A DNA stretch of 6,031 nt from Peptococcaceae bacterium (GCA_017383785.1 JAFNVD010000084.1:1-6031); one strand, 5' to 3'. Shown: positions 1 to 5,733, counted from the first letter of the stretch. Translations and numbers: made by a program. The notes: a model not told the origin generated them from the sequence alone.

Positions 1-363
1 AATGAGATACTCATGCACATTCGGGCACAACGTAAACACAAATGTGAGGTATCGCTGAATGAACCAATCGGTACCGATTCGGAAGGCAATCAGATTAGTT
101 TGCGTGATATCTTGGGAACAGACGGAGATATGGTGGCAGAGGAAGTTGAGCAGAATTGTGAGTACTTGAATCTGTTGCATCATATGCATTGTCTGACAGG
201 GCGAGAGCAAAAAGTAGTAGCGATGCGATATGGATTGGATGGAACCGATGCGTTAACACAGAAAGAAGTTGGTGAACGCTTAGGTGTGTCTCGGTCGTAT
301 GTAAGCCGTATTGAAAAGAAAGCCTTGGAGAAACTGATGAAAGCAATAAAATTGCGGGAATAA
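1..363 (+). CDS. sigK: RNA polymerase sporulation sigma factor SigK-like, C-terminal part (5' end outside window)
   Basis: The reading frame is open from base 1 (NEILMHIRAQ...) to TAA at 361-363, giving 120 residues. The first ATG at 13 is internal, because NEILMH(I/L)R is a conserved segment just before region 3 in SigK and SigE. Region 3 follows (EVSLNEPIGTDSEGNQISL), and then region 4 with the helix-turn-helix at about nt 256-330 (TQKEVGERLGVSRSYVSRIEKK), which reads the -35 element. SRSYVSRIEK and the PIGTDSEGN stretch match SigK better than SigE, which has SQSYISRLEK. In spore formers SigK directs late mother-cell transcription. The missing N-terminal half holds regions 1.2-2.4, so I cannot tell whether a pro-sequence is present or whether the gene is interrupted. 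The gene ends before its own hairpin and terminator and is probably not part of the rimP operon. The family is sure; SigK rather than another sporulation-type sigma factor is likely. Confidence 0.87.
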   Translation, partial: NEILMHIRAQRKHKCEVSLNEPIGTDSEGNQISLRDILGTDGDMVAEEVEQNCEYLNLLHHMHCLTGREQKVVAMRYGLDGTDALTQKEVGERLGVSRSYVSRIEKKALEKLMKAIKLRE

Positions 364-382
364 TGCGGGATTTCCCGAAATT
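350..382 (+). terminator. Hairpin over the sigK stop codon, weak terminator candidate
   Basis: Bases 350-360 can pair with 372-382 in a stem of ten pairs with one G-A mismatch (core CGGGAA/TTCCCG). The 11-nt loop contains the sigK stop codon. The stretch after it (CTCCTTGCGTT) is only partly T-rich, so termination here would be weak. It may instead protect the 3' end of the mRNA. An alternative small palindrome, CGGGATTTCCCG (366-377), overlaps it. Confidence 0.3.
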
Positions 383-386
383 CTCC

Positions 387-415
387 TTGCGTTATGGCAA
401 TTTCTATGATATGAT
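387..415 (+). promoter_or_regulatory. Putative housekeeping-type promoter upstream of the terminator
   Basis: TTGCGT (387-392) and TATGAT (410-415) are separated by exactly 17 nt. The -10 matches 5 of 6 consensus bases; the -35 matches only TTG. A transcript would start near 422 and meet the strong terminator at 440-476 after about 50 nt. It would thus make a short RNA, or an attenuated leader for rimP. The spacing is good, but this is pattern matching only. Confidence 0.42.
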
Positions 416-439
416 AAAAACAACCGAAGAAAACGTTGC

Positions 440-476
440 AGAAAGAGTGGGATATCCCACTCTTTCTTGTTTCTTT
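440..476 (+). terminator. Strong intrinsic terminator between sigK and rimP
   Basis: Positions 440-467 form a perfect 28-nt palindrome. As RNA it gives a 12-bp stem (AGAAAGAGTGGG with CCCACTCTTTCT) closed by an ATAT tetraloop at 452-455. The T-rich tail TTGTTTCTTT (467-476) follows directly. This is the classic factor-independent terminator form. It should end transcripts from sigK and from the putative promoter at 387-415. It isolates the sigma factor gene from the rimP operon unless read-through is controlled. Confidence 0.85.
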
Positions 477-483
477 ATGACAG

Positions 484-512
484 TTTACAACAAATGATAT
501 AAACGTTATAGA
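484..512 (+). promoter_or_regulatory. Putative main promoter of the rimP-nusA-infB operon
   Basis: TTTACA (484-489, 5 of 6 matches to the -35 consensus) lies 17 nt before TATAGA (507-512, 4 of 6 matches to the -10). It sits just after the terminator and is the best promoter-like pair between that terminator and rimP. Transcription would start near 519, giving a leader of about 70 nt. A second AT-rich candidate -10, TATAAA at 531-536, has no convincing -35. Confidence 0.5.
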
Positions 513-575
513 GAAGGATGTGCAGTGTTTTATAAAATGTGAAGTAACGTGAGTAAATAAATTTTAATTCGGAGT

Positions 576-583
576 GGAGGTGA
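576..583 (+). promoter_or_regulatory. Shine-Dalgarno sequence that sets the rimP start
   Basis: GGAGGTGA is an extended match to the anti-Shine-Dalgarno end of 16S rRNA and ends 5 nt before ATG 589. It overlaps the in-frame GTG at 574 and GTG at 580, which are therefore part of the ribosome binding site rather than starts. Confidence 0.9.
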
Positions 584-588
584 GACAG

Positions 589-1050
589 ATGGGTAAAATC
601 GAAGATAAAATCTGGCAGATGGCTGAGCCGCTGGTAGTGGAAAACGGTATGGAATTGATTGAAGTTGAGTATGTAAAAGAAGGTGCTGAATGGTATCTGC
701 GTCTGTTTCTGGACAAAGAAAGTGAAACAGGGATTGACTTGGATGACTGTGAGCTGATTAGCCGCGCATTGAGTGATTTGCTCGAAGTGGATGATCCGAT
801 TACACAGGCATATCGTTTAGAAGTTTCTTCACCGGGGATTGAACGTCCTCTGAAACGCACCAAAGACTTTGTTCGTTTCCAGGGTAAAAAAGTACAGGTG
901 AAAACTTTTGTTGAAGTGGAAGGTCGAAAACAATTCATTGGGATTCTCGGCGAAACCACAGAGGATGTTGTTGTATTAGATGTAGATGGTACAGTTGTTC
1001 AGATTCCAAGAGATAAAATTAGCAAAGCGAATCTGGTTTGGGAGTTTTAA
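589..1050 (+). CDS. rimP: Ribosome maturation factor RimP
   Basis: RimP (YlxS, formerly P15A/YhbC) is a cytoplasmic factor that binds the small ribosomal subunit and helps late 30S maturation. The product has 153 residues, a usual length. The N-terminal alpha/beta domain (about 1-80) carries the family pattern of an ENGMELIEVEY strand, a YLRLFLDKE strand, then GIDLDDCELISRALSDLLEVDD. The diagnostic SPGIERPLK motif is at residues 81-89, and the C-terminal SH3-like barrel follows (KDFVRFQGKKVQVKTF... to IPRDKISKANLVWEF). ATG 589 is chosen over the in-frame GTG at 574 because the Shine-Dalgarno sequence lies between them. It is the first gene of the conserved rimP-nusA-infB operon, and its stop is 18 nt before nusA. 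Nothing is broken or unusual. Confidence 0.97.
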   Translation: MGKIEDKIWQMAEPLVVENGMELIEVEYVKEGAEWYLRLFLDKESETGIDLDDCELISRALSDLLEVDDPITQAYRLEVSSPGIERPLKRTKDFVRFQGKKVQVKTFVEVEGRKQFIGILGETTEDVVVLDVDGTVVQIPRDKISKANLVWEF

Positions 1051-1068
1051 TTAGGGGGAGTAGGAAAA

Positions 1069-2166
1069 GTGAGTAATGAATTAATGCAGGCGTTACATGA
1101 CTTGGGAAAAGAAAAAGGGATTGCACCTGAAGTGATTATGGAAGCTGTAGAAGCTGCGCTGATTTCTGCGTACAAAAAGAACTTTGGTGCAACTCAGAAT
1201 GTACAGGTTGCTGTAGACCAGGTAACCGGTGATTTCCATGTATATACTGTTTATGATGTTGTAGAAACTGTAGAAAATGATAAAACCGAGATTTCTCTGG
1301 AAGATGCACGTAAATTGCTGCCAACATATGAAATCGGTGATGTTGTAACCGAAGAAGTAACCCCAAGAAATTTCGGCCGTATCGCAGCACAGACAGCGAA
1401 ACAGGTTGTAGTACAGCGTTTACGCGAAGCGGAACGCGGCATGATTTACAGCGAATTTTCTGATAGAGAAAGCGATATTGTAACAGGTACCATTCAGCGT
1501 ATTGAAAATCGTAACTGCTACATTGACTTAGGGAAAATTGAAGCAGTATTGGGCCCTGGTGAACAGATTCCGGGTGAAGAATATGCTATGTTTGATCGTG
1601 TGAAAACTTATGTAGTGGAAGTACGTAAATCTGCAAAAGGTCCACAGATCATGGTATCTCGTACACATCCAGGTCTCTTGAAACGTTTGTTTGAACTGGA
1701 AGTGCCTGAAATTCAGGAAGGTGTAGTAGAAATCAAATCTGTAGCCAGAGAAGCAGGTTCCCGTTCTAAACTGTCTGTGTACTCTCACGATGAAAATGTA
1801 GATTGCATCGGTGCATGTATTGGTGCAAAAGGCGCTCGTGTACAGGCGATTGTAGATGAGCTGCGCGGTGAAAAAATTGACATTGTAAAATGGGATGAAG
1901 ATCCTGCTTTATATATTGCAAGTGCTTTGAGTCCTGCAAAAGTTGTGGACGTACAGATTAATGAAGAAGAAAAGAAAGCAAGAGTTATCGTTCCGGATTA
2001 TCAGTTATCCTTGGCAATCGGCAAAGAAGGGCAGAATGCACGTCTTGCTGCAAAATTAACCGGATGGAAAATTGATATTAAGAGCGAAACTCAGGCACAG
2101 GAAGCAGGTATCGATTACGGTCAGGGGTATGTAGACGCATACGAAGACGAATATCTGGAGGACTAA
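1069..2166 (+). CDS. nusA: Transcription termination/antitermination factor NusA
   Basis: NusA binds RNA polymerase near the RNA exit channel. It enhances pausing and hairpin-dependent termination and takes part in rRNA antitermination. The start is GTG 1069, with GGGGGAG at 1054-1060 and a closer AGG just upstream. The 365 residues give the N-terminal polymerase-binding domain (about 1-125), an S1 domain (about 136-200, DIVTGTIQRIENRNCYIDLG...), KH1 (GACIGAKG at 248-255) and KH2 (AIGKEGQNARLAAKLTGW, IGKEG at 317-321). Both KH loops keep the GxxG pattern. An acidic tail (YEDEYLED) ends the protein. The acidic-repeat domains of proteobacterial NusA are absent, as is normal for Bacillota. Odd points: the usual VDPVGACVG before KH1 reads VDCIGACIG, and the RTKIAV strand reads RSKLSV. 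In other bacteria NusA affects expression of its own operon. Confidence 0.98.
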   Translation: MSNELMQALHDLGKEKGIAPEVIMEAVEAALISAYKKNFGATQNVQVAVDQVTGDFHVYTVYDVVETVENDKTEISLEDARKLLPTYEIGDVVTEEVTPRNFGRIAAQTAKQVVVQRLREAERGMIYSEFSDRESDIVTGTIQRIENRNCYIDLGKIEAVLGPGEQIPGEEYAMFDRVKTYVVEVRKSAKGPQIMVSRTHPGLLKRLFELEVPEIQEGVVEIKSVAREAGSRSKLSVYSHDENVDCIGACIGAKGARVQAIVDELRGEKIDIVKWDEDPALYIASALSPAKVVDVQINEEEKKARVIVPDYQLSLAIGKEGQNARLAAKLTGWKIDIKSETQAQEAGIDYGQGYVDAYEDEYLED

Positions 2167-2168
2167 TT

Positions 2169-2426
2169 ATGCAGAAAAAGATACCGCAGAGAACCTGTAT
2201 GGCATGCCAGGCAAAAAAAGATAAACGGGAACTGGTGCGGATCGTGCGCTCTCCTGAGGGAGAAATTTCTGTAGATGTTACAGGAAAGAAACCGGGCAGA
2301 GGTGCATATATTTGTCCAAACCTGGAATGCTTAAACAAAGTGATTAAAAGTAAACGCCTGGAACGTAGTTTGGAAACAACTATTTCACAGGAAATATACG
2401 AATCGTTAAAGGAACAACTGACATGA
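2169..2426 (+). CDS. rnpM: RNase P modulator RnpM (YlxR family)
   Basis: This 85-residue basic protein belongs to the YlxR family. The B. subtilis member has been named RnpM after it was reported to bind RNase P RNA and modulate RNase P activity in vitro. Visible family marks are PQRTCMACQAKKDKRELVRIV (residues 6-26), then D36-V-T-G-K, the hallmark GRGAY (43-47) followed by C49 and C54, and a basic KSKRLERSL helix. Cysteines 10, 13, 49 and 54 form two pairs that could bind a metal; that is my inference. ATG 2169 starts 2 nt after the nusA stop. Its Shine-Dalgarno (TGGAGG, 2156-2161) lies inside the last nusA codons, so translation is probably coupled. Its stop overlaps the ylxQ start. Confidence 0.93.
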   Translation: MQKKIPQRTCMACQAKKDKRELVRIVRSPEGEISVDVTGKKPGRGAYICPNLECLNKVIKSKRLERSLETTISQEIYESLKEQLT

Positions 2427-2731
2427 ACAAACAAGGCGTATTAACCATGTTAGGGTTTGCACAGAAAGCCGGGAAATTGGCAGCAGGCGAAGCGGCCGTG
2501 GAAAACTTTCTGAAAAAAGAAAAAATAGTATTGCTGGTAATGTCGGACGAATTATCTGATAATCGCAAAGAGTATTGGATGAAACAGGCAGAATATGCGA
2601 ATGTTGATATTTTGACTGTGGAAATCAGCAAATTAGATTTGGGATGGGCCATCGGAAACTCCCCAAGAGGGATTATCGGGATTATGGATCAAGGTATGGC
2701 AGAGGCAATACGCAAAAAGATAGCGGAATAA
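2423..2731 (+). CDS. ylxQ: YlxQ, L7Ae/L30e-family RNA-binding protein
   Basis: The product is a 102-residue protein of the L7Ae/L30e/S12e fold, whose members bind kink-turn RNA; the exact RNA target of YlxQ is not established. The sequence shows LGFAQKAGKLAAGEAAVENFLKK (10-32), which is the glycine-rich first helix and RNA-contact region, a central strand IVLLVMSDELSDNRK (35-49), and the C-terminal LGWAIGNSPRGIIGIMDQGMA (73-93). These are in the order typical of the family. The start overlaps the rnpM stop as ATGA (2423-2426), a sign of translational coupling. A partial GGAAC site lies at 2411-2415. The family's usual SDAS(E/P)NT segment here reads SDELSDNRK, so the loop has diverged. The gene is intact. 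Between ylxQ and infB lies a 58-nt gap, the largest in the operon. Confidence 0.92.
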   Translation: MNKQGVLTMLGFAQKAGKLAAGEAAVENFLKKEKIVLLVMSDELSDNRKEYWMKQAEYANVDILTVEISKLDLGWAIGNSPRGIIGIMDQGMAEAIRKKIAE

Positions 2732-2753
2732 CAGTGGAATGATGATCGAATAG

Positions 2754-2771
2754 ATTGGCTGACAAGCCGAT
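2754..2771 (+). promoter_or_regulatory. Small hairpin in the infB leader
   Basis: ATTGGCT (2754-2760) pairs with AGCCGAT (2765-2771) around a GACA tetraloop, giving seven pairs including one G-T. It ends 18 nt before the infB start and just upstream of its Shine-Dalgarno region (GGGTGG, 2780-2785). No T tract follows, so it is not a terminator. It may affect infB translation or mRNA processing. The function is unproven. Confidence 0.3.
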
Positions 2772-2789
2772 GGAAAGACGGGTGGTTTG

Positions 2790-5720
2790 ATGAGCAAAGC
2801 GCGAGTTTATGAAATCGCAAAAGAATTAAATGTTGATAGTAAGCTGATTATTGAAAAGCTGAAAGAAATGAATGTGGAAGTAAAAAACCACATGAGTTCT
2901 GTTACCGAAGAAGATACTGCAAAGGTAAAACAGGCATTCCAGAAACCTGAAAAAAGAGCGGAAAAACCTGCAGACAAAAAACAGCCGGTAGCAGATAAAA
3001 AGCCTGCAGACAGACCTGTAGAAAGAAAACCTGAACAGGCAAAACCTGCAAGAGAACAGGTACGTGATGAACGTCCAAGAAATGATTTCAATAGAAATGA
3101 TTCCGGTAAAAAAGAGTTCAACCGCGATAACAACGGGCAGAACAGAAACCAGAATTATAACAGAGATAATAACAGAGAGCACGGGAATAGAGATATGCAG
3201 CAGAAAAACGGCCAGCGTCCACAGGGCAATCAGGCAAAACCATTTGTACAGGACAGAAATGATCGCCCAAATCGTGAAGGCGGTTACAACAAAGACAGAA
3301 ACAACGATAACAGAAACGGAAATCGTGAATTCAACCGTGACAATAATCGCCCAAATCGTGAAGGCGGTTATAACAAAGAAGGTTTCAATAAAGACAGAAA
3401 CTTCGAAAACAGAAATAATGACCGTTTTAACAAAGACGGTAAAGGCGATTTTAAAGGCCAGAAACGTGACGGTCAGGAAAATCGTGGCGGCTATAATAAA
3501 GATGGCTACAACAAAGACGGCTATAACAAAGATCGCAATTTCAACCGTGACAATCGTGGCGGTAAAGATGGCTACAATAAAGATCGCAATGACCGTGGCA
3601 ATCGTGATAATAATCGTGATGGCGGTTTTGGCAAAGGTGGTCAGCAACAGCCGGATACCACTGCAAATCGTCGCGTAGGTGTAAATGCAAACCGTGCAGT
3701 ACCATCTGCTCCGGTACGCACACCAATTGCGAAATCCAATCCAAATGCGAAAGTAAGCAACGAACACTTCTCCAAAGATGCGGTAGAAGAACGTTATCAG
3801 GAATGGACCAACAATGACACTGTACAGTCCAAACCGGAACCGGTAGCAAAAAAACGTACAGAAAATAGTGGCTTCCAGAGCAATAGCAGCAAATTCAACA
3901 AAAACAAAGGCGGTAAAGGTAAAAACAATAAAAATGTGCCAAAAGAGCCACCAAGAGAATTTGCTGAAGTAAAACATCATGTAGTACTGGAAGACACCAT
4001 TACTGTACAGGATTTAGCGCATCAGATGGGTAAAAAAGCAACAGATGTTATCATGAAACTGATGACAATGGGCGTAATGGCTACCATCAACCAGGAACTG
4101 GACGTAGACACTGCTACCATCATTGCTGAAGAATTTGGTGCAACTGTAGAAGTAAAAATCTCTAAAGAAGAAGAACTGTTTACAGATATCGAAGATAAAC
4201 CGGAAGATTTACAGCATCGTCCACCGGTAGTTACTATCATGGGTCACGTAGACCATGGTAAAACTTCCTTGTTGGATAAAATTCGTTCTACCCATGTTAC
4301 CTCTACAGAGGCAGGCGGTATCACTCAGCATATCGGTGCTTATCAGGTAGAAGTAAATGATCAGAAAATTACATTCCTGGATACACCGGGTCACGAAGCA
4401 TTTACAGCAATGCGTGCCCGTGGTGCACAGGTAACAGATATTGCGATTTTGGTAGTTGCAGCTGATGACGGTGTAATGCCGCAGACTATCGAAGCAATCG
4501 ACCATGCAAAAGCTGCAGGCGTACCAATTATCGTTGCAATCAACAAAGTAGATAAACCAACAGCTGATCCTGACCGCATCAAACAGGAATTAACCAACTA
4601 CGGTCTGATTTCTGAAGAGTGGGGCGGCGAAACCATTATGGTACCGGTATCTGCAAAACAGGGCATTGGGATTGATGACCTGTTAGAAATGATTCTGTTA
4701 GTTGCAGAAGTAGCAGAATTAAAAGCAAATCCTAACCGTAATGCAAAAGGTAAAGTAATCGAATCCAAACTGGACAAAGGCCGTGGTGCAGTAGCAACAT
4801 TGCTGGTACAGGCAGGGACTTTACATGTTGGTGACTTCTTGATCGTAGGTACCACACAGGGCCGTATTCGTGCGATGTTTGACTACAATGGTCAGCCTGT
4901 AAAAGTAGCCGGTCCATCTACTCCGGTAGAAATTCTGGGCTTAAACGAAGTACCGGAAGCAGGGGACGACTATATTGCGGTTGACAATGAAAAACTGGCA
5001 AAACAGGTAGCTGATAAACGTCAGAAGGAAAAACATCTGCAGGAAATTTCCCGTCATACCAAAGTATCTCTGGAAGATCTGTTTGCACAGATTAAAGAAG
5101 GGGATATCAAAGAACTGAATATCGTTCTGAAAGCCGACGTACAGGGTTCTATCGAAGCAATTCGTCAGTCCTTAGAAAAACTGGGTAACGACGAAGTACG
5201 CGTAAATATTATTCGTACAGCAGTTGGCGGTATCCGCGAAGCAGACGTAATGCTGGCAGCGGCATCCAATGCATTGATTATCGGCTTTAACGTTCGTCCT
5301 GACGTTGGTGCTAGAAAAATGGCTGAAAAAGAAAATATTCAGATTAACACCTATCGTGTAATTTATGAAGCAATCGAAGATGTAAAAGCTGCGCTGTCCG
5401 GTATGCTGGATCCGGATATCAAAGAAGTGGAACTGGGTCAGGCAGAAGTACGCAGCACCTTCAAAGTGCCAAAAGTAGGCCTGGTAGCAGGTTGCTATGT
5501 AACCGAAGGTAAAATTACTCGTAATGCTCGTGTACGTGTAGTACGTGATGGTGTAGTAATTCACGATGGCAGTCTGGGTTCCTTGAAACGTTTCAAAGAT
5601 GACGTAAAAGAAGTAGCGACCGGTTATGAATGCGGTCTGGGCTTTGAACGCTTTAACGATATTAAAGAAGGCGATATTCTGGAAGCGTATACATTTGAAG
5701 AAGTAAAACGCGCATTATAA
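2790..5720 (+). CDS. infB: Translation initiation factor IF-2 with a long repetitive N-terminal linker
   Basis: IF2 is a GTPase that brings fMet-tRNA to the 30S P site and promotes 50S joining. The start is ATG 2790, preceded by GGGTGG (2780-2785); the in-frame TTG at 2787 is rejected. The 976 residues comprise a first IF2 N-domain (1-50, SKARVYEIAKELNV...), a Lys/Pro/Glu-rich stretch (51-97), an Asn/Arg/Gly repeat region (98-287), a second disordered linker (288-397) and a second IF2 N-domain (398-458). The G domain has all motifs: G1 GHVDHGKT (485-492), G2 GGITQ (509-513), G3 DTPGH (531-535), G4 NKVD (585-588) and G5 SAK (621-623). Domain II follows (about 655-740), domain III (about 776-870, LNIVLKADVQGS), and the fMet-tRNA-binding C2 domain (about 880-976, with Cys948 in YECGLGFE). 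The core is fully conserved. The part before G1 is about twice as long as in B. subtilis IF2 (716 aa). Confidence 0.98.
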   Translation: MSKARVYEIAKELNVDSKLIIEKLKEMNVEVKNHMSSVTEEDTAKVKQAFQKPEKRAEKPADKKQPVADKKPADRPVERKPEQAKPAREQVRDERPRNDFNRNDSGKKEFNRDNNGQNRNQNYNRDNNREHGNRDMQQKNGQRPQGNQAKPFVQDRNDRPNREGGYNKDRNNDNRNGNREFNRDNNRPNREGGYNKEGFNKDRNFENRNNDRFNKDGKGDFKGQKRDGQENRGGYNKDGYNKDGYNKDRNFNRDNRGGKDGYNKDRNDRGNRDNNRDGGFGKGGQQQPDTTANRRVGVNANRAVPSAPVRTPIAKSNPNAKVSNEHFSKDAVEERYQEWTNNDTVQSKPEPVAKKRTENSGFQSNSSKFNKNKGGKGKNNKNVPKEPPREFAEVKHHVVLEDTITVQDLAHQMGKKATDVIMKLMTMGVMATINQELDVDTATIIAEEFGATVEVKISKEEELFTDIEDKPEDLQHRPPVVTIMGHVDHGKTSLLDKIRSTHVTSTEAGGITQHIGAYQVEVNDQKITFLDTPGHEAFTAMRARGAQVTDIAILVVAADDGVMPQTIEAIDHAKAAGVPIIVAINKVDKPTADPDRIKQELTNYGLISEEWGGETIMVPVSAKQGIGIDDLLEMILLVAEVAELKANPNRNAKGKVIESKLDKGRGAVATLLVQAGTLHVGDFLIVGTTQGRIRAMFDYNGQPVKVAGPSTPVEILGLNEVPEAGDDYIAVDNEKLAKQVADKRQKEKHLQEISRHTKVSLEDLFAQIKEGDIKELNIVLKADVQGSIEAIRQSLEKLGNDEVRVNIIRTAVGGIREADVMLAAASNALIIGFNVRPDVGARKMAEKENIQINTYRVIYEAIEDVKAALSGMLDPDIKEVELGQAEVRSTFKVPKVGLVAGCYVTEGKITRNARVRVVRDGVVIHDGSLGSLKRFKDDVKEVATGYECGLGFERFNDIKEGDILEAYTFEEVKRAL
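3262..3370 (+). repeat. Direct repeat of 25 nt, 84 nt apart, within infB
   Basis: Bases 3262-3286 are identical to 3346-3370. Both encode the segment RPNREGGY, followed by NK. The period of 84 nt is 28 codons, so the frame is kept. This looks like an internal duplication in the linker and a possible site for slippage or recombination length change. Confidence 0.85.
3489..3533 (+). repeat. Tandem 15-nt repeat, three copies (GYNKD) within infB
   Basis: Three adjacent 15-nt units at 3489-3503, 3504-3518 and 3519-3533 each encode GYNKD. They differ only at synonymous third positions (TAT/TAC, AAT/AAC, GAT/GAC). A further GYNKD follows at about 3570-3584. Identical peptides with varied codons suggest that the amino-acid pattern is kept by selection, or that the copies are old. 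Confidence 0.9.
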
Positions 5721-5723
5721 TAC

Positions 5724-5733
5724 GGAGAGGTGA
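5724..5733 (+). promoter_or_regulatory. Shine-Dalgarno sequence of rbfA
   Basis: GGAGAGGTGA lies 5 nt before ATG 5739. It contains the strong AGGTGA core also seen upstream of rimP, and it fixes the rbfA start. Confidence 0.85.

Larger units (their letters stand above)
3081..3650 (+). repeat. Degenerate coding repeat region: Asn/Arg/Lys/Asp/Gly-rich IF2 linker
   Basis: Residues 98-287 of IF2 are low-complexity. They are built from variants of (G)YNKD, FNKD, FNRD and NRDNN, with two RGG tripeptides. Six YNK(D/E) units are visible. About 17 Phe or Tyr residues are spread through 190 residues, while Leu, Ile, Trp, Cys and Thr are absent. This composition predicts a disordered, charged chain. 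The repeats are in frame and vary mostly at synonymous positions. The region's composition also opens long false frames on both strands. Confidence 0.9.

Noticed and set aside
518..535. A tiny frame (ATG TGC AGT GTT TTA TAA) as a leader peptide upstream of rimP
   Set aside because: It has only five codons, the purine-rich GAGAAGG is directly against the ATG, and no regulatory codon pattern is visible.
574..588. GTG at 574 as the rimP start
   Set aside because: It overlaps the Shine-Dalgarno sequence, which is well placed for ATG 589. MGKIEDKI is a normal RimP N-terminus.
364..588. A tRNA gene (as metY before rimP in E. coli) or a riboswitch
   Set aside because: No cloverleaf, T-loop GTTCRA box or recognisable riboswitch core is present. 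The space is used by promoter-like elements, a terminator and a ribosome binding site.
2787..2789. TTG at 2787 as the infB start
   Set aside because: ATG follows directly at 2790 with a better-spaced ribosome binding site, and MSKARVYE(I/L)A is the usual IF2 start.
3262..3600. Regularly spaced repeats as a possible CRISPR array
   Set aside because: The repeats are short, vary in sequence, differ in spacing, and sit in the IF2 reading frame with synonymous variation. This is a protein repeat.
3064..3678. A 204-codon open frame on the plus strand in another frame inside infB
   Set aside because: It is a shifted reading of the repetitive linker (runs of Thr, Ile and Lys). The genuine IF2 frame continues through the whole region.
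2826..3980. A 384-codon open frame on the minus strand opposite the infB linker
   Set aside because: Asn, Asp and Lys codons read backwards become Val, Ile, Phe and Leu codons, so the antisense frame lacks stops and looks hydrophobic only because of the linker's composition. There is no ribosome binding site or family resemblance.
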